Part shown: one piece after another, positions 1 to 7,583 of the stretch
Layout: each line of letters opens with the position of its first letter
Position numbering within the stretch: position 1 is the stretch's first letter
NCBI GenBank assembly: GCA_900766915.1
Contig: CAAFXE010000010.1
Coordinates: forward strand, 1-62,090
Length of the DNA stretch: 62,090 nt
Direction of reading: 5' to 3'
Source: Lachnospiraceae bacterium
GTDB lineage: Bacteria; Bacillota; Clostridia; Lachnospirales; Lachnospiraceae
Program-made: the position numbers and the translations under genes
The notes under the pieces: generated by a model
Seen by the model: the letters and a program-made list of their open reading frames with translations, nothing else
Told to the model about the DNA's origin: nothing
Databases searched by the model: none

Positions 1-66
1 TAGCTCAGTCGGTAGAGCATGCGGCTGTTAACCGCAGTGTCGTTGGTTCGAGTCCAACAGGGGGAG
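1..66 (+). tRNA. tRNA-Asn (GTT), 5' end cut off
   Basis: Cloverleaf parts are visible: D-arm with AGCTCAGTCGGTAGAGC, anticodon loop CTGTTAA giving anticodon GTT, and T-arm GTTGGTTCGAGTCCAAC, followed by the 3' acceptor strand AGGGGGAG. The 5' acceptor strand (about 7 nt) lies before the window. No CCA is encoded. It is the first of three tandem tRNA genes. Confidence 0.95.
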
Positions 67-94
67 TTAAGCACCAAAGGTGCTTTATATATAA

Positions 95-166
95 GGCTCC
101 TTGGTCAAGCGGTCAAGACATCGCCCTTTCACGGCGGTAACACGGGTTCGATTCCCGTAGGAGTCA
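95..166 (+). tRNA. tRNA-Glu (TTC)
   Basis: Acceptor strands GGCTCCT and AGGAGTC pair across the gene, with discriminator A. The anticodon loop CCTTTCAC gives TTC, and the T-arm is ACGGGTTCGATTCCCGT. CCA is not encoded. It lies 28 nt after tRNA-Asn and 3 nt before tRNA-Cys, so the three are probably cotranscribed. Confidence 0.95.
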
Positions 167-169
167 TAT

Positions 170-240
170 GGCGACATAGCCAAGCGGTAAGGCATGGGTC
201 TGCAACACCCTGATCACCAGTTCAAATCTGGTTGTCGCCT
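170..240 (+). tRNA. tRNA-Cys (GCA), element integration target
   Basis: Acceptor strands GGCGACA and TGTCGCC pair, the anticodon loop TCTGCAAC gives GCA, and the T-arm is CCAGTTCAAATCTGG. The gene is intact. Its 3' part from position 216 is duplicated at 4731, which marks it as the attB site of the mobilizable element that follows. The 3' part of this copy was probably supplied by the element. Confidence 0.95.
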
Positions 241-293
241 CTTTGAGATTACCTCAGAAACCTTGAAAATCAAGGCTTCTGGGGTTTTTTGTT
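216..293 (+). repeat. attL: left direct repeat of the mobilizable element
   Basis: The 78 bp starting ACCAGTTCAAATCTGG (T-arm and acceptor end of tRNA-Cys plus its terminator) recur at 4731-4808 with only 3 differences (positions 251, 276 and 282). The first 35 bp are identical, so the crossover most likely lies in the tRNA 3' end. Confidence 0.9.
252..290 (+). terminator. tRNA operon terminator, left copy
   Basis: A 14-bp stem, CCTCAGAAACCTTG paired with CAAGGCTTCTGGGG, has one A-C mismatch and one wobble, a 5-nt loop and then T6. It ends the tRNA transcript. The copy at 4767 has a perfect stem, so this left copy looks like the diverged, element-borne version. Confidence 0.85.
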
Positions 294-323
294 TGTCTAA
301 AAATGTATGTAGCCGTATGTAGA

Positions 324-1583
324 CTATCCAAGTGCGGCTCTATACACATTTTCTCGCTCTTCTTTGTCAAGAATCGGCTTAAGGTAATGAGCTGTCATTG
401 CAACTGTGGTGTGCCCAAGTGCTTTTTGTACTCTAGTAATATCTTTCTTGTCATCGAAGTAGTAAAGTGTAGAAGCAGAGCTGAAACGGATATCATGACT
501 ACTTTTATCGCTTATTCCGAGTTCATCACAGTGTTTTTTTAATCGACGATTGAAAGTAATTGTAGTTAGAGTTCGTCCGTTGTAAGTAAAAACGTATTCA
601 GAGTCACTACAAATCTGTTTTGCTTCCTGTAATAACTTTATGGATGAGCTTGAAAGTGGAAGAGTTCTTAATCCCATTTCTTTACCACCTTTTATGTGGT
701 CAACTTCGACTGCACGTCTTGCTTCAAATGTCAAATCATCGTTCATGTGCTGTTCTTCAACCACTTGGGTATGTATGTAGACGACACGCTTATTGAAGTC
801 AATGTCTGTCCATTTTATAGCTTTAAGTTCTCCCACCCGGAGCGTGTTCCGAAATGCAAAGCCAATTGCGATATCGTAGATGTCTTTTTCATTACACTGG
901 TTTAAGTGTTCAATTATTGCAGTACGTTCAGATTGGGAGATAATCTTATCATCTTTTCTACGTATTGCTTTTGACTGGCTCTTGAACTGAAATTTTATGG
1001 TATCAATGTACTGTGTTGGATTATGCTCAATAATTCCTTTCTGGATTGCATAGTCTAAAATGCAAGCAGGAACTGCCTTGATATCTTTGTATCTGTGTTC
1101 TGATAATTTTTTGGACTTTACAACTGCTTGGAAAAAGTCAGTAAAATCCGAAGCAGTTAAGTCTTTAATGGGCTTCTTGGCAATGTCAGTACCCTCAAAA
1201 TGATTATCCCAGATACTTTTATGCTCCTTCAATGTTTTGGGGGATGTTTTTGTTTCGTCTCTACGATATATCATATAATCGGGAAATAAATCTTGCATAG
1301 ACTTGGTATGCAATCCAAAATACAAATTGTAGAGCTTCTCTATTAATTCTTTTTCGGTATGCCCAGTGTATTGAACCCTTTTGACGTAGATGTAATACTG
1401 TTTCGTCTGTTCTCTGTATTTAATTTTCGTGAGGTCGCAAACCTCTTTAAGCTGTGCTTTTTTTCTCAATAGGTTAACTTTGTTTTCAGCCTCTATTAGT
1501 TGTAATCTATCATCATCAACGATTGTAAGGGAATCGTTGTTGACTCTTTTAATCTCTGTTACATTATTTCTTCTGGTTGCCAT
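324..1583 (-). CDS. int: Tyrosine recombinase / integrase
   Basis: This phage-type tyrosine integrase of about 419 residues would integrate and excise the element at tRNA-Cys. The C-terminal catalytic domain shows RVGEL (first Arg), SSHDIRFSSA (His-x-x-Arg) and LGHTTVAMTAHYL (second His and nucleophilic Tyr). The N-terminal half carries an AP2-like arm-binding region and a SAM-like core-binding domain (around MQDLFPDYMIYRRDETKTSPK). ATG at 1583 is preferred, with GGAG 7 nt upstream; a GTG at 1601 is an alternative. The gene ends about 30 bp from the attL repeat and points toward it, the usual arrangement. A consensus promoter lies upstream at 1633-1662. Confidence 0.93.
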   Translation of the reverse strand: MATRRNNVTEIKRVNNDSLTIVDDDRLQLIEAENKVNLLRKKAQLKEVCDLTKIKYREQTKQYYIYVKRVQYTGHTEKELIEKLYNLYFGLHTKSMQDLFPDYMIYRRDETKTSPKTLKEHKSIWDNHFEGTDIAKKPIKDLTASDFTDFFQAVVKSKKLSEHRYKDIKAVPACILDYAIQKGIIEHNPTQYIDTIKFQFKSQSKAIRRKDDKIISQSERTAIIEHLNQCNEKDIYDIAIGFAFRNTLRVGELKAIKWTDIDFNKRVVYIHTQVVEEQHMNDDLTFEARRAVEVDHIKGGKEMGLRTLPLSSSSIKLLQEAKQICSDSEYVFTYNGRTLTTITFNRRLKKHCDELGISDKSSHDIRFSSASTLYYFDDKKDITRVQKALGHTTVAMTAHYLKPILDKEERENVYRAALG

Positions 1584-1632
1584 TAACTGACTCCCAGTCA
1601 CCCTCTTTCCGTAGTTATTATTTTGTAGGTCG

Positions 1633-1662
1633 ATTCTAACAGAATCAAAATCAACTTGTCAA
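1633..1662 (-). promoter_or_regulatory. Integrase promoter with overlapping palindrome
   Basis: On the minus strand TTGACA and TAGAAT are separated by 18 bp. The -10 box lies inside the palindrome GATTCTaacAGAATC (1632-1646), a plausible operator for a repressor of integrase expression, perhaps the XRE protein at 4442. The operator role is inference. Confidence 0.65.
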
Positions 1663-1717
1663 ACTTTAAAACCTATATATAAGTTTTTTTGGCTTTTTTT
1701 CAAATTTTGTTCGTCTT

Positions 1718-1818
1718 GCGAACAAGCTGTTGCTTGTTTGCGTTGATTATTTGATGGCACAATGTTATCTGCAAGTGTCAAGAACAGCGTAAGCTGTGCA
1801 TTTTATTCTTGACGCTTG
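1718..1818. repeat. Inverted repeats between int and the mobilization genes
   Basis: The 310-bp divergent gap between int and the next ORF holds two hairpins. GCGAACAAGC (1718-1727) pairs with 1732-1741 with one mismatch. CAAGTGTCAAGAA (1772-1784) pairs with 1806-1818 with one wobble, and its loop holds a small CAGC/GCTG stem. Neither is followed by a T-run on the plus strand. They may be operators, recombination directionality sites or secondary origin structures. Confidence 0.5.
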
Positions 1819-1893
1819 AAGGAACTTGTGCTTTTTCCGATTATTATGGTTATTTGACTTTCATTCTGCCTGTGAAAGAGAGGTGAATTAAAT

Positions 1894-2067
1894 ATGGCAT
1901 ATAGAGGTTATACAATGCGATTAGATAGCTATGATATTCCTTTAGATACGCTTCTTTTGCAATTACGTATGGAGAATGAACGTATCAAAAGTTTCGATGA
2001 TGACGAAAACGATGCATTGGATTTATTAAGAGAGCCTGCGGCAGCACACGATGACCTTGAATGTTAA
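1894..2067 (+). CDS. Small acidic protein, 57 aa
   Basis: The ORF starts with ATG after GAAAGAGAGGTG and encodes MAYRGYTMRLDSYDIPLDTL then an acidic tail with DDDENDALDLL and AAAHDDLEC at the end. No family is recognised. It is the first gene rightward from the int promoter region and ends 6 bp before the oriT hairpin. That position suggests an excisionase, a relaxase accessory factor or a regulator, but nothing in the sequence decides. Ribosome binding site and position support a real gene; function is unknown. Confidence 0.55.
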   Translation: MAYRGYTMRLDSYDIPLDTLLLQLRMENERIKSFDDDENDALDLLREPAAAHDDLEC

Positions 2068-2072
2068 TTCAA

Positions 2073-2090
2073 GGTGTAGCGTGTTACACC
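2073..2090 (+). other. oriT: Candidate oriT of MobV type
   Basis: Stem GGTGTA / TACACC encloses the loop GCGTGT, giving TAGCGTGTTACAC. This resembles, from memory, the pMV158-type oriT, in which a stem encloses GTGTGT and the nick falls in TAGTGTG/TTA. It lies 70 bp upstream of the MobV relaxase, the usual place. A further perfect 9-bp inverted repeat, ATAAACAGA / TCTGTTTAT, follows at about 2092-2127. Confidence 0.6.
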
Positions 2091-2159
2091 CTATAAACAG
2101 ATTTAGAAGTTTAGACGTTCTGTTTATGGAGTGTTAAATATTATAGAAAGGGGTGTATA

Positions 2160-2855
2160 ATGGGAAAATTTAGTCTACATATTGAGCATTTCAAAAGAGA
2201 CCAAGTTCATGCTTTAGAAGTGCACCACATGCGAAGAGGTAAAACACATTCTAATAGTGAAATCAAGACAGAGCTATCCTCAAACAATGTTGTCTTGATT
2301 GCACCTAAAAAATCAGTTTTTCAGGACATTAAGAGCGATATTGAAACTAAGATACAAGGCAGAGTAACGAAAGCTTCTGTATGGGTTTCAGAGCTTGTTA
2401 TGACGCTACCGCAAGAAATTCCAATCTCCAGTTCAAAAGAGTATTTTGCTGACTGCTTGGAATTTCTGCAAGGTGAATTTCAAGACGATTGTATTAAACT
2501 GGCGGTGATCCACATGGATGAAACAACACCACATCTACATTGTATGGTCGAACCTCGCACATCTGATAATAAGTTGTCACGTAAGGAAATATTTACTAGG
2601 AGCTACATACAAAAGCTACATACTGCAATGCCAAAATATTTGGCTTCAAAGGGGTGGAACATAGAACCACCAAAAGCTTCAGAACATGGGGATTATCGCA
2701 AAAGTATTAAAGAGTTGAAAGAGGAAACTCGTAAATTAGCAAAGCTAAACCATGCGTTACGAGAGGACAGCAAAGCTATGATAGAAGCCAACTACACAAA
2801 GGTTTGCAAGATTTACGAACGCTACAAAAAGCTACATAAAGAAATTTCACGATAA
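2160..2855 (+). CDS. mobV: MobV-family relaxase (Pre/Mob)
   Basis: This plasmid-recombination/mobilization relaxase would nick oriT and lead the strand into a helper conjugation channel. At 231 aa it is short for the family, which often reaches 400 or more; the catalytic N-terminal domain is present and the long C-terminal coiled coil is mostly missing. The metal-binding motif HMDETTPHLH lies near residue 118, preceded by SVWVSELVMTLP typical of MobV. The C-terminus is a short charged helix (KELKEETRKLAKLN). ATG follows GAAAGGGGTGTATA. The oriT candidate directly upstream supports the assignment. Confidence 0.9.
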   Translation: MGKFSLHIEHFKRDQVHALEVHHMRRGKTHSNSEIKTELSSNNVVLIAPKKSVFQDIKSDIETKIQGRVTKASVWVSELVMTLPQEIPISSSKEYFADCLEFLQGEFQDDCIKLAVIHMDETTPHLHCMVEPRTSDNKLSRKEIFTRSYIQKLHTAMPKYLASKGWNIEPPKASEHGDYRKSIKELKEETRKLAKLNHALREDSKAMIEANYTKVCKIYERYKKLHKEISR

Positions 2856-2990
2856 ATTTGAAAAATAGATATATATAGGTTTTTTTATTTGATTTTATCT
2901 GTGCATACTGGTAACATTCATTACTCAATATAATATTTTCGCTTTCAAAGGACTTGAGCGGAACGAGTTAAGGAGTGTAGCGAGCTGGGT

Positions 2991-3088
2991 TGAGGGATTA
3001 AGTTCCCTCAGTATTTGTAAATTTGAATCCAAATTTACAAAATTTGTGTGTTGGAGCGGAAACGCCAGGGGTCTAAACATTAGACCCC
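2991..3088 (+). repeat. Cluster of three perfect palindromes (origin-like)
   Basis: The 435-bp gap between mobV and the rep-like gene holds three perfect hairpins in under 100 bp: TGAGGGA/TCCCTCA (2991-3010), TTTGTAAATTTG/CAAATTTACAAA (3014-3041) and GGGGTCTAA/TTAGACCCC (3068-3088). Clusters like this occur at double-strand or single-strand origins of small Firmicute plasmids. No T-run follows the last two stems, so simple terminators are unlikely. Confidence 0.55.
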
Positions 3089-3290
3089 TTAAGTGGCTTT
3101 TGGGATAATATAATCAATACCTCTGAATTGTATAGGGGTGTAAAAAACAATAATGTGGGGTGACAAAAAAGCAATCCCAAAAGTCCGCAAAGCTAGTAAA
3201 TTCAAGGCTTTTCAAAACCACACTCTTACAATCTTATGTATATATTACATATAGACAATTAAAATAAAATATAAAGAGAAAGGAATAACT

Positions 3291-3947
3291 ATGAGTACAT
3301 TACAAAACTATGATAATTTATCAGTACAGCAAGCATTATTGGATTTATACACATTCCTAAATGATGAGGATAAACAGATACTTAAAGACTTAATAGATAG
3401 GAACAGTATGGAAATAAAAAAAGCATCGGAAAAATTTGATGCTCATCAATATCCAGTCCATAAACTGACATTCGGTAAATTAGCTAATATGCAGTCATTT
3501 CCTTTATTTAATATTAATGTGGTATCCACAGATGCAATTAACGTATTTATCTGTATGTGCAATACATTGAACTCAACTAATAACCATATACAGATTAAAC
3601 ATAGCGTATTAAAAGAGTTGACTCGTATTTCGTTAGCCGGAATTAGAAAGGCTATTAAAGTATTGATAGAAAATGGTTACATTGCAGTATATGAACCGGC
3701 AACAAATAGAGAGCCAGCAATTTATATAATCAATCCGGAAATATATCGTATTGGGAATAATTTTTGTGACTTTGAGGATTATGTTTCACCAATAGCATTA
3801 TCTAATTTTGAAAAAAATCGAAATGATAAGATTTTTTTTGTCAACGAGAAAGTTGCAAAGACTGAAAAAAGCGAAGCAAGAACTGTAGTACGAAAAGCCT
3901 CAATCAATGAACTCTCACGTGGTTTGGTAAAAATATGCAAAGAATAG
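3291..3947 (+). CDS. Rep-like winged-helix protein
   Basis: The 218-residue protein has a central winged-helix-like segment: VFICMCNTL, then IKHSVLKELTRISLAGIRKA, a recognition-helix pattern, then a wing ending AIYIINPEIYR. The layout resembles RepL-like initiators of small Firmicute plasmids, but similarity is not strong enough to name it. The N-terminus (QALLDLYTFLNDEDKQILKDL) is helical. A good ribosome binding site, AGAGAAAGGA, precedes ATG. It follows the palindrome cluster, so an initiator for the excised circle is the best guess; a transcriptional regulator is the alternative. Confidence 0.6.
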   Translation: MSTLQNYDNLSVQQALLDLYTFLNDEDKQILKDLIDRNSMEIKKASEKFDAHQYPVHKLTFGKLANMQSFPLFNINVVSTDAINVFICMCNTLNSTNNHIQIKHSVLKELTRISLAGIRKAIKVLIENGYIAVYEPATNREPAIYIINPEIYRIGNNFCDFEDYVSPIALSNFEKNRNDKIFFVNEKVAKTEKSEARTVVRKASINELSRGLVKICKE

Positions 3948-4028
3948 CTCCACATTCCTTAAAATGGATTGTGGAGCAAAGGAATATCACTACACTACGT
4001 TACAGAAATAGTATGACAAATAAAGAAA

Positions 4029-4271
4029 TCAATATTGCTCATTAAGCCCAATTTCCTTGATACGTGCATACTCTTTTGCAAAATTGGGGTATTGGAAAAA
4101 TAGTTTATTTGCGGTTTCAAAGTCACATTTGCTGATACAACTATTAAATAGTCCTTGGGTCATGACAATGTCTCCATGCAGTGCAGATAATTCACGTTCA
4201 TTTAGCTCAAAGTCTTCGGGTTCTAATAGCTCTCCTAATGTTAATCCATCATATTCATGTTCGTTTGACAC
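4029..4271 (-). CDS. Small acidic hypothetical protein, 80 aa
   Basis: The ORF starts with GTG at 4271 after GGAGGTG and encodes an acidic N-terminus (HEYDGLTLGELLEPEDFEL) followed by a helical region with two Cys residues (SCISKCDF) and YPNFAKEYARIKEIGL at the end. No family is recognised. It is transcribed toward the rep-like gene and divergently from the XRE regulator, whose start lies 170 bp away. It may act with that regulator, for example as an antirepressor or antitoxin, but this is inference. Confidence 0.6.
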   Translation of the reverse strand: MSNEHEYDGLTLGELLEPEDFELNERELSALHGDIVMTQGLFNSCISKCDFETANKLFFQYPNFAKEYARIKEIGLNEQY

Positions 4272-4441
4272 GACAGTACACCTCCATTTCTAAATTAATT
4301 ATAGTTACAAATTACAGTATATTCAATGGGTTTTTGAACAATGATAATAGAACAAGTAGATAAGCTATTGATTTGTGTTTTAATCCGAAAAATACATAAA
4401 ATTTTATGTGTTTTTGGTACTGAAACTTGGAGGGTGTACAT

Positions 4442-4639
4442 TTGTTCAACTACGAGCCGTTATGGGTCACAATGCGAAAAAAAGGCATAACAACATATAC
4501 ACTGATTAACAAGTACAATATTAATCCAAGAACGATTAATAACTTGAAACACAATCAGAGCATTACAATGTATACATTAGAGCGATTATGTGATATATTA
4601 GACTGTACACCAAATGATATTGTACGATTTGACAAATGA
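4442..4639 (+). CDS. XRE/Cro-family helix-turn-helix regulator, 65 aa
   Basis: This compact single-domain HTH_XRE/YozG-like protein has YEPLWVTMRKKGITTYTLI, INPRTINNLKHNQSITMYT and LERLCDILDCTPNDIVRF, a very typical pattern for small Cro-like regulators of Clostridia. TTG at 4442 is preferred because GGAGGG lies 7-9 nt before it; a TTG 15 nt earlier would put that site inside the gene. It probably controls int or mob transcription in this element. It ends about 90 bp before the right attachment repeat. Confidence 0.85.
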   Translation: MFNYEPLWVTMRKKGITTYTLINKYNINPRTINNLKHNQSITMYTLERLCDILDCTPNDIVRFDK

Positions 4640-4730
4640 GTAGAGGTTAATTCATGTGTATGTAGAATGTATGTAAATAGGCGACATGAGGCTGAAAACT
4701 CTCCATTTCTAGGGTTATTTTGATTTGTAT

Positions 4731-4808
4731 ACCAGTTCAAATCTGGTTGTCGCCTCTTTGAGATTGCCTCAGAAACCTTGAAAATCAAGGTTTCTGAGGT
4801 TTTTTGTT
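4731..4808 (+). repeat. attR: right direct repeat of the mobilizable element
   Basis: This copy of 216-293 holds the T-arm and acceptor 3' end of tRNA-Cys without the rest of the tRNA, then a terminator. Upstream bases do not match the tRNA, so it is a pseudo-tRNA end left by integration. The terminator stem in this copy is perfect, which suggests it is the original chromosomal sequence. Confidence 0.9.
4767..4805 (+). terminator. Original tRNA-Cys terminator at attR
   Basis: CCTCAGAAACCTTG pairs perfectly with CAAGGTTTCTGAGG across a 5-nt loop, followed by T6. It now insulates the element from the chromosomal gene at 4912. Confidence 0.9.
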
Positions 4809-4911
4809 ATATCAAAATTATTTTTTTAATTCTTGGTAAAAATGTAGTTTCTGAACAGCTGCTGTGGTACAATAGGCATAAATTTAAAAAAATATCAAAA
4901 GGTAATGATAT

Positions 4912-6198
4912 ATGAGCAGTAATAACTGGGAACAGATCGGGGAAGAAATTCGAAAAACCGTGCAGGATGCGGTAGAAAATCAAAATTATGATCAGTTAAA
5001 TCAAATGATTACAAATACCATCAATCAGGCTGTGGATGCGGTAAGTAAAGGCGTAAAAAATGTGACAGCTTCTTCACAGAACAGATATCATGGATATAAG
5101 ACATACACTACGGATTATGATCATGCAAATCGTGCAACTTCTGAAAGCAGAAAATCTAAGAAAAAGGATTTTGAAGGCAGAGAGGAACTAAAAAAAGCAG
5201 AACTTGCCAGGATACCGGCAAAACTGCCGTCCAAATTGGGGGTGTTGGCTGCAACGGCATTGGGATATGCTTTTGGCTGTATCCAGTTGTTCTGGTTTGT
5301 ATTTTACATGGCAGCAAGTCTGATTGCGGACACGACCCTTGGATGGCAGTCAGGCGTGATTGGCGGAGCATACAGTCTGATTACGGCAGCTTTCATGGGA
5401 CTTGGATTTTATTTTGGAATCGGTGGTACGAGAAAATTAATTCGCATGGATCGGTTTTCTACTTATGTAAAGACCATTGGAAGCAAGGAGTATTGCAATC
5501 TTTCAGAGCTTGCCCATAAGGTTGGAAAATCAGGTAAAGTGGTGATAAAAGATCTGGAGTATATGATTCGAAAGGGCTGGTTTACCCAGGGGCATTTGGA
5601 TTCAAAAAAGACCTGTCTGATGGTTACAGATCAAATGTATTCTGAATACTGCCGTTTAGAACAGCAAAGAGCAGTACAGCTTGAAGAAAAGAAAATACAG
5701 GAGAAAAGAGAACAAAAAGAAGGGAAATCATTCAAAGAATCAGAGAATATTCAGAGAAAAGATCTTCCTTCTGAAGTTCAGAAAATCGTGGCATTGGGAG
5801 ATGAATATGTAAGAAAGATTCATGCCTGCAATGATGTGATTCCGGGCGAGGAGATATCGGAGAAAATATTCAGGATCGAAATATTAGTTGATCGAATCTT
5901 TGACCGTGTAGAGAGTTATCCCAAAAGTGTTTGCGAGATCAGTAAGCTGATGGATTATTATCTTCCTACCACAGTAAAACTTCTGGAAGCTTATGCACAG
6001 ATGGACGCACAACCGGTGGGAGGAGAAAATATTCAGACAGCAAAAAAGGAGATTGAGGACACACTGGATACCTTAAATACAGCTTTTGAAAAGTTGTTGG
6101 ACAGTCTTTTCCAGGAAACAGCATGGGATATTTCTTCAGATATTTCGGTGTTGAATACCCTGCTTGCACAGGAAGGATTAAAAGAGGACGGGCTATAA
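4912..6198 (+). CDS. XpaC-like (5-bromo-4-chloroindolyl phosphate hydrolysis family) protein
   Basis: This 428-residue protein has an N-terminal helical region, two or three membrane segments at about 110-175 (GYAFGCIQLFWFVFYMAA; AFMGLGFYFGIGG), a small winged-helix-like part (YCNLSELAHKVGKSGKVVIK) and a coiled-coil C-terminus. The XpaC family was named for an activity in Bacillus; its real role is unsettled and it is commonly paired with TelA, as here. ATG follows AAAAGGTAATGATAT. A -10-like TACAAT lies at 4868. It is the first backbone gene after the integrated element and probably forms an operon with telA. Confidence 0.8.
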   Translation: MSSNNWEQIGEEIRKTVQDAVENQNYDQLNQMITNTINQAVDAVSKGVKNVTASSQNRYHGYKTYTTDYDHANRATSESRKSKKKDFEGREELKKAELARIPAKLPSKLGVLAATALGYAFGCIQLFWFVFYMAASLIADTTLGWQSGVIGGAYSLITAAFMGLGFYFGIGGTRKLIRMDRFSTYVKTIGSKEYCNLSELAHKVGKSGKVVIKDLEYMIRKGWFTQGHLDSKKTCLMVTDQMYSEYCRLEQQRAVQLEEKKIQEKREQKEGKSFKESENIQRKDLPSEVQKIVALGDEYVRKIHACNDVIPGEEISEKIFRIEILVDRIFDRVESYPKSVCEISKLMDYYLPTTVKLLEAYAQMDAQPVGGENIQTAKKEIEDTLDTLNTAFEKLLDSLFQETAWDISSDISVLNTLLAQEGLKEDGL

Positions 6199-6260
6199 AT
6201 AAAGCGTAAGCGAACGTACAAAAACACATTAAGAATATGAATAAGTTGGAGAAAAAACAC

Positions 6261-7394
6261 ATGGCAAATGAATTTGATACATTACAGAGTGCACCGACAT
6301 TAACACTGGATCCTTTTGCTGAGGAAAAAAAGGTACCGGTTGTGACAGAAGAGAAGAAGGAAGTGCTGGATGACAGTATGCTTTCCGAAGAGGAAAAGGC
6401 ACAGGTAGAAGCATTTTCAAAGCAGATCGATCTGACGAATTCGGCAGTTATCCTGCAGTACGGCGCCGGAACCCAGAAAAAGATGGCAGATTTTTCGGAA
6501 ACAGCACTGGAAAATGTAAAGGCAAAGGATCTGGGAGAAGTAGGAGAGCTTCTTTCAGGAGTCGTGACCGAGCTAAAAAATTTTGATGAAGAAGAGTCTA
6601 AGGGATTTCTTGGCATTTTCAAAAAAACTTCCAATAAGATTGAAGCTATGAAAGCTAAATATGCCAAAGCAGAAACCAATATTAACGAAATCTGTAAAGT
6701 ATTGGAAGGTCATCAGGTACAGTTGTTAAAGGATGTAGCTGTATTTGATAAAATGTATGACTTAAACCTCACATATTTTAAAGAGCTTTCTATGTACATT
6801 CTGGCAGGAAAGAAAAAGCTGGAGGAAGTCCGGGAAAATGAGCTGAAGGAGCTTGTAAATAAAGCTCAGATCAGCGGGCTGCCGGAAGATGCCCAGGCTG
6901 CAAAAGATTTAGATGCGATGTGTAACCGTTTTGAAAAGAAGATTCATGATCTGGAGCTTACCCGAACCATTTCCATGCAGACAGCTCCACAGATCAGGCT
7001 GGTGCAGAGTAATGATACCCTGATGGTGGAAAAGATTCAGTCTACTGTGGTAAATACTATTCCATTGTGGAAAAGTCAAATGGTTCTGGCTCTGGGTGTG
7101 GAGCATTCAGCCCAGGCAGCAGAGGCTCAGCGTCAGGTGACTGATATGACCAATGAGCTTTTAAAGAAAAATGCAGAAAAACTGAAAATGGCAACTGTTG
7201 ATGTGGCAAAAGAATCGGAACGCGGAATTGTAGATATTGAGACTTTGAAGAAGACAAATGAAAACCTTATTTCCACTCTGGATGAAGTAATGAAGATTCA
7301 GCAGGAGGGACGTGTGAAACGCCAGGAAGCAGAAATTGAAATGCATCGTATGGAAAATGAACTGAAGCAGAAGCTGTTGGAGATCCAGAGATAA
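6261..7394 (+). CDS. telA: TelA-family protein (tellurite / toxic anion resistance family)
   Basis: This cytosolic coiled-coil protein of 377 residues belongs to the TelA/KlaA family, linked to toxic anion and envelope-stress resistance. Diagnostic stretches are GVVTELKNFDEEESKGFLG, NLTYFKELSMYILAGKKKL, TAPQIRLVQSNDTLMVEKIQ and the conserved NTIPLWKSQMVLALG, where family members interact with membranes. ATG at 6261 (MANEFD) has GGAG 8 nt upstream and is preferred over an ATG 24 nt earlier. It follows the xpaC-like gene by 62 bp, a conserved pair in Firmicutes, and is closed by a terminator at 7401. Confidence 0.9.
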   Translation: MANEFDTLQSAPTLTLDPFAEEKKVPVVTEEKKEVLDDSMLSEEEKAQVEAFSKQIDLTNSAVILQYGAGTQKKMADFSETALENVKAKDLGEVGELLSGVVTELKNFDEEESKGFLGIFKKTSNKIEAMKAKYAKAETNINEICKVLEGHQVQLLKDVAVFDKMYDLNLTYFKELSMYILAGKKKLEEVRENELKELVNKAQISGLPEDAQAAKDLDAMCNRFEKKIHDLELTRTISMQTAPQIRLVQSNDTLMVEKIQSTVVNTIPLWKSQMVLALGVEHSAQAAEAQRQVTDMTNELLKKNAEKLKMATVDVAKESERGIVDIETLKKTNENLISTLDEVMKIQQEGRVKRQEAEIEMHRMENELKQKLLEIQR

Positions 7395-7400
7395 TATGAA

Positions 7401-7435
7401 ATCCCCGGAATTAAAAATATATTCCGGGGATTTTT
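7401..7435 (+). terminator. Terminator after telA
   Basis: ATCCCCGGAAT pairs perfectly with ATTCCGGGGAT across a 9-nt loop and is followed by T5. It lies 6 bp after the telA stop codon. Confidence 0.9.
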
Positions 7436-7548
7436 GAAAGATCAGTCAATGATCATGCACTGGGCATATACTTTAAAATACAGTTGAGATACTATTTTGC
7501 TTAAAATAATATATTGTCAGAAAACTTAAAAAATATTTTAAAAATGTG

Positions 7549-7577
7549 TTGACAATAACAGGGATAAGTGTTAGTAT
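7549..7577 (+). promoter_or_regulatory. Strong sigma-A promoter of a gene-poor unit
   Basis: TTGACA, a 17-bp spacer and TAGTAT. Downstream there is no substantial gene before the terminator at 8031, so the unit would make an RNA of about 490 nt. Confidence 0.6.
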
Positions 7578-7583
7578 AACATC

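Larger units (their letters stand above)
216..4808. mobile_element. Integrative mobilizable element in tRNA-Cys
   Basis: About 4.5 kb lie between two copies of a 78-bp repeat derived from the 3' end of tRNA-Cys. Inside, in order, are a tyrosine integrase pointing at the left end, a 57-codon ORF, an oriT-like hairpin, a MobV relaxase, a palindrome-rich segment, a Rep-like winged-helix protein, a small acidic protein and an XRE regulator. There are no mating-pair genes, so transfer would depend on a helper element. No cargo gene such as resistance is recognisable. The A+T richness is higher than in the backbone genes that follow. Confidence 0.9.

Noticed and set aside
1858..1874. 14-nt match between the mobilizable element and the hairpin arm at 20049
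   Set aside because: Matches of this length are expected by chance in a window of this size, and the flanks do not match.
4731..4756. A fourth tRNA gene
   Set aside because: Only the T-arm and acceptor 3' strand are present; there is no D-arm or anticodon arm. It is an attachment-site remnant.
5966..6679. 237-codon minus-strand open frame across xpaC-like and telA genes
   Set aside because: Opposite two well-supported genes, Ser/Phe-rich composition typical of an antisense shadow.
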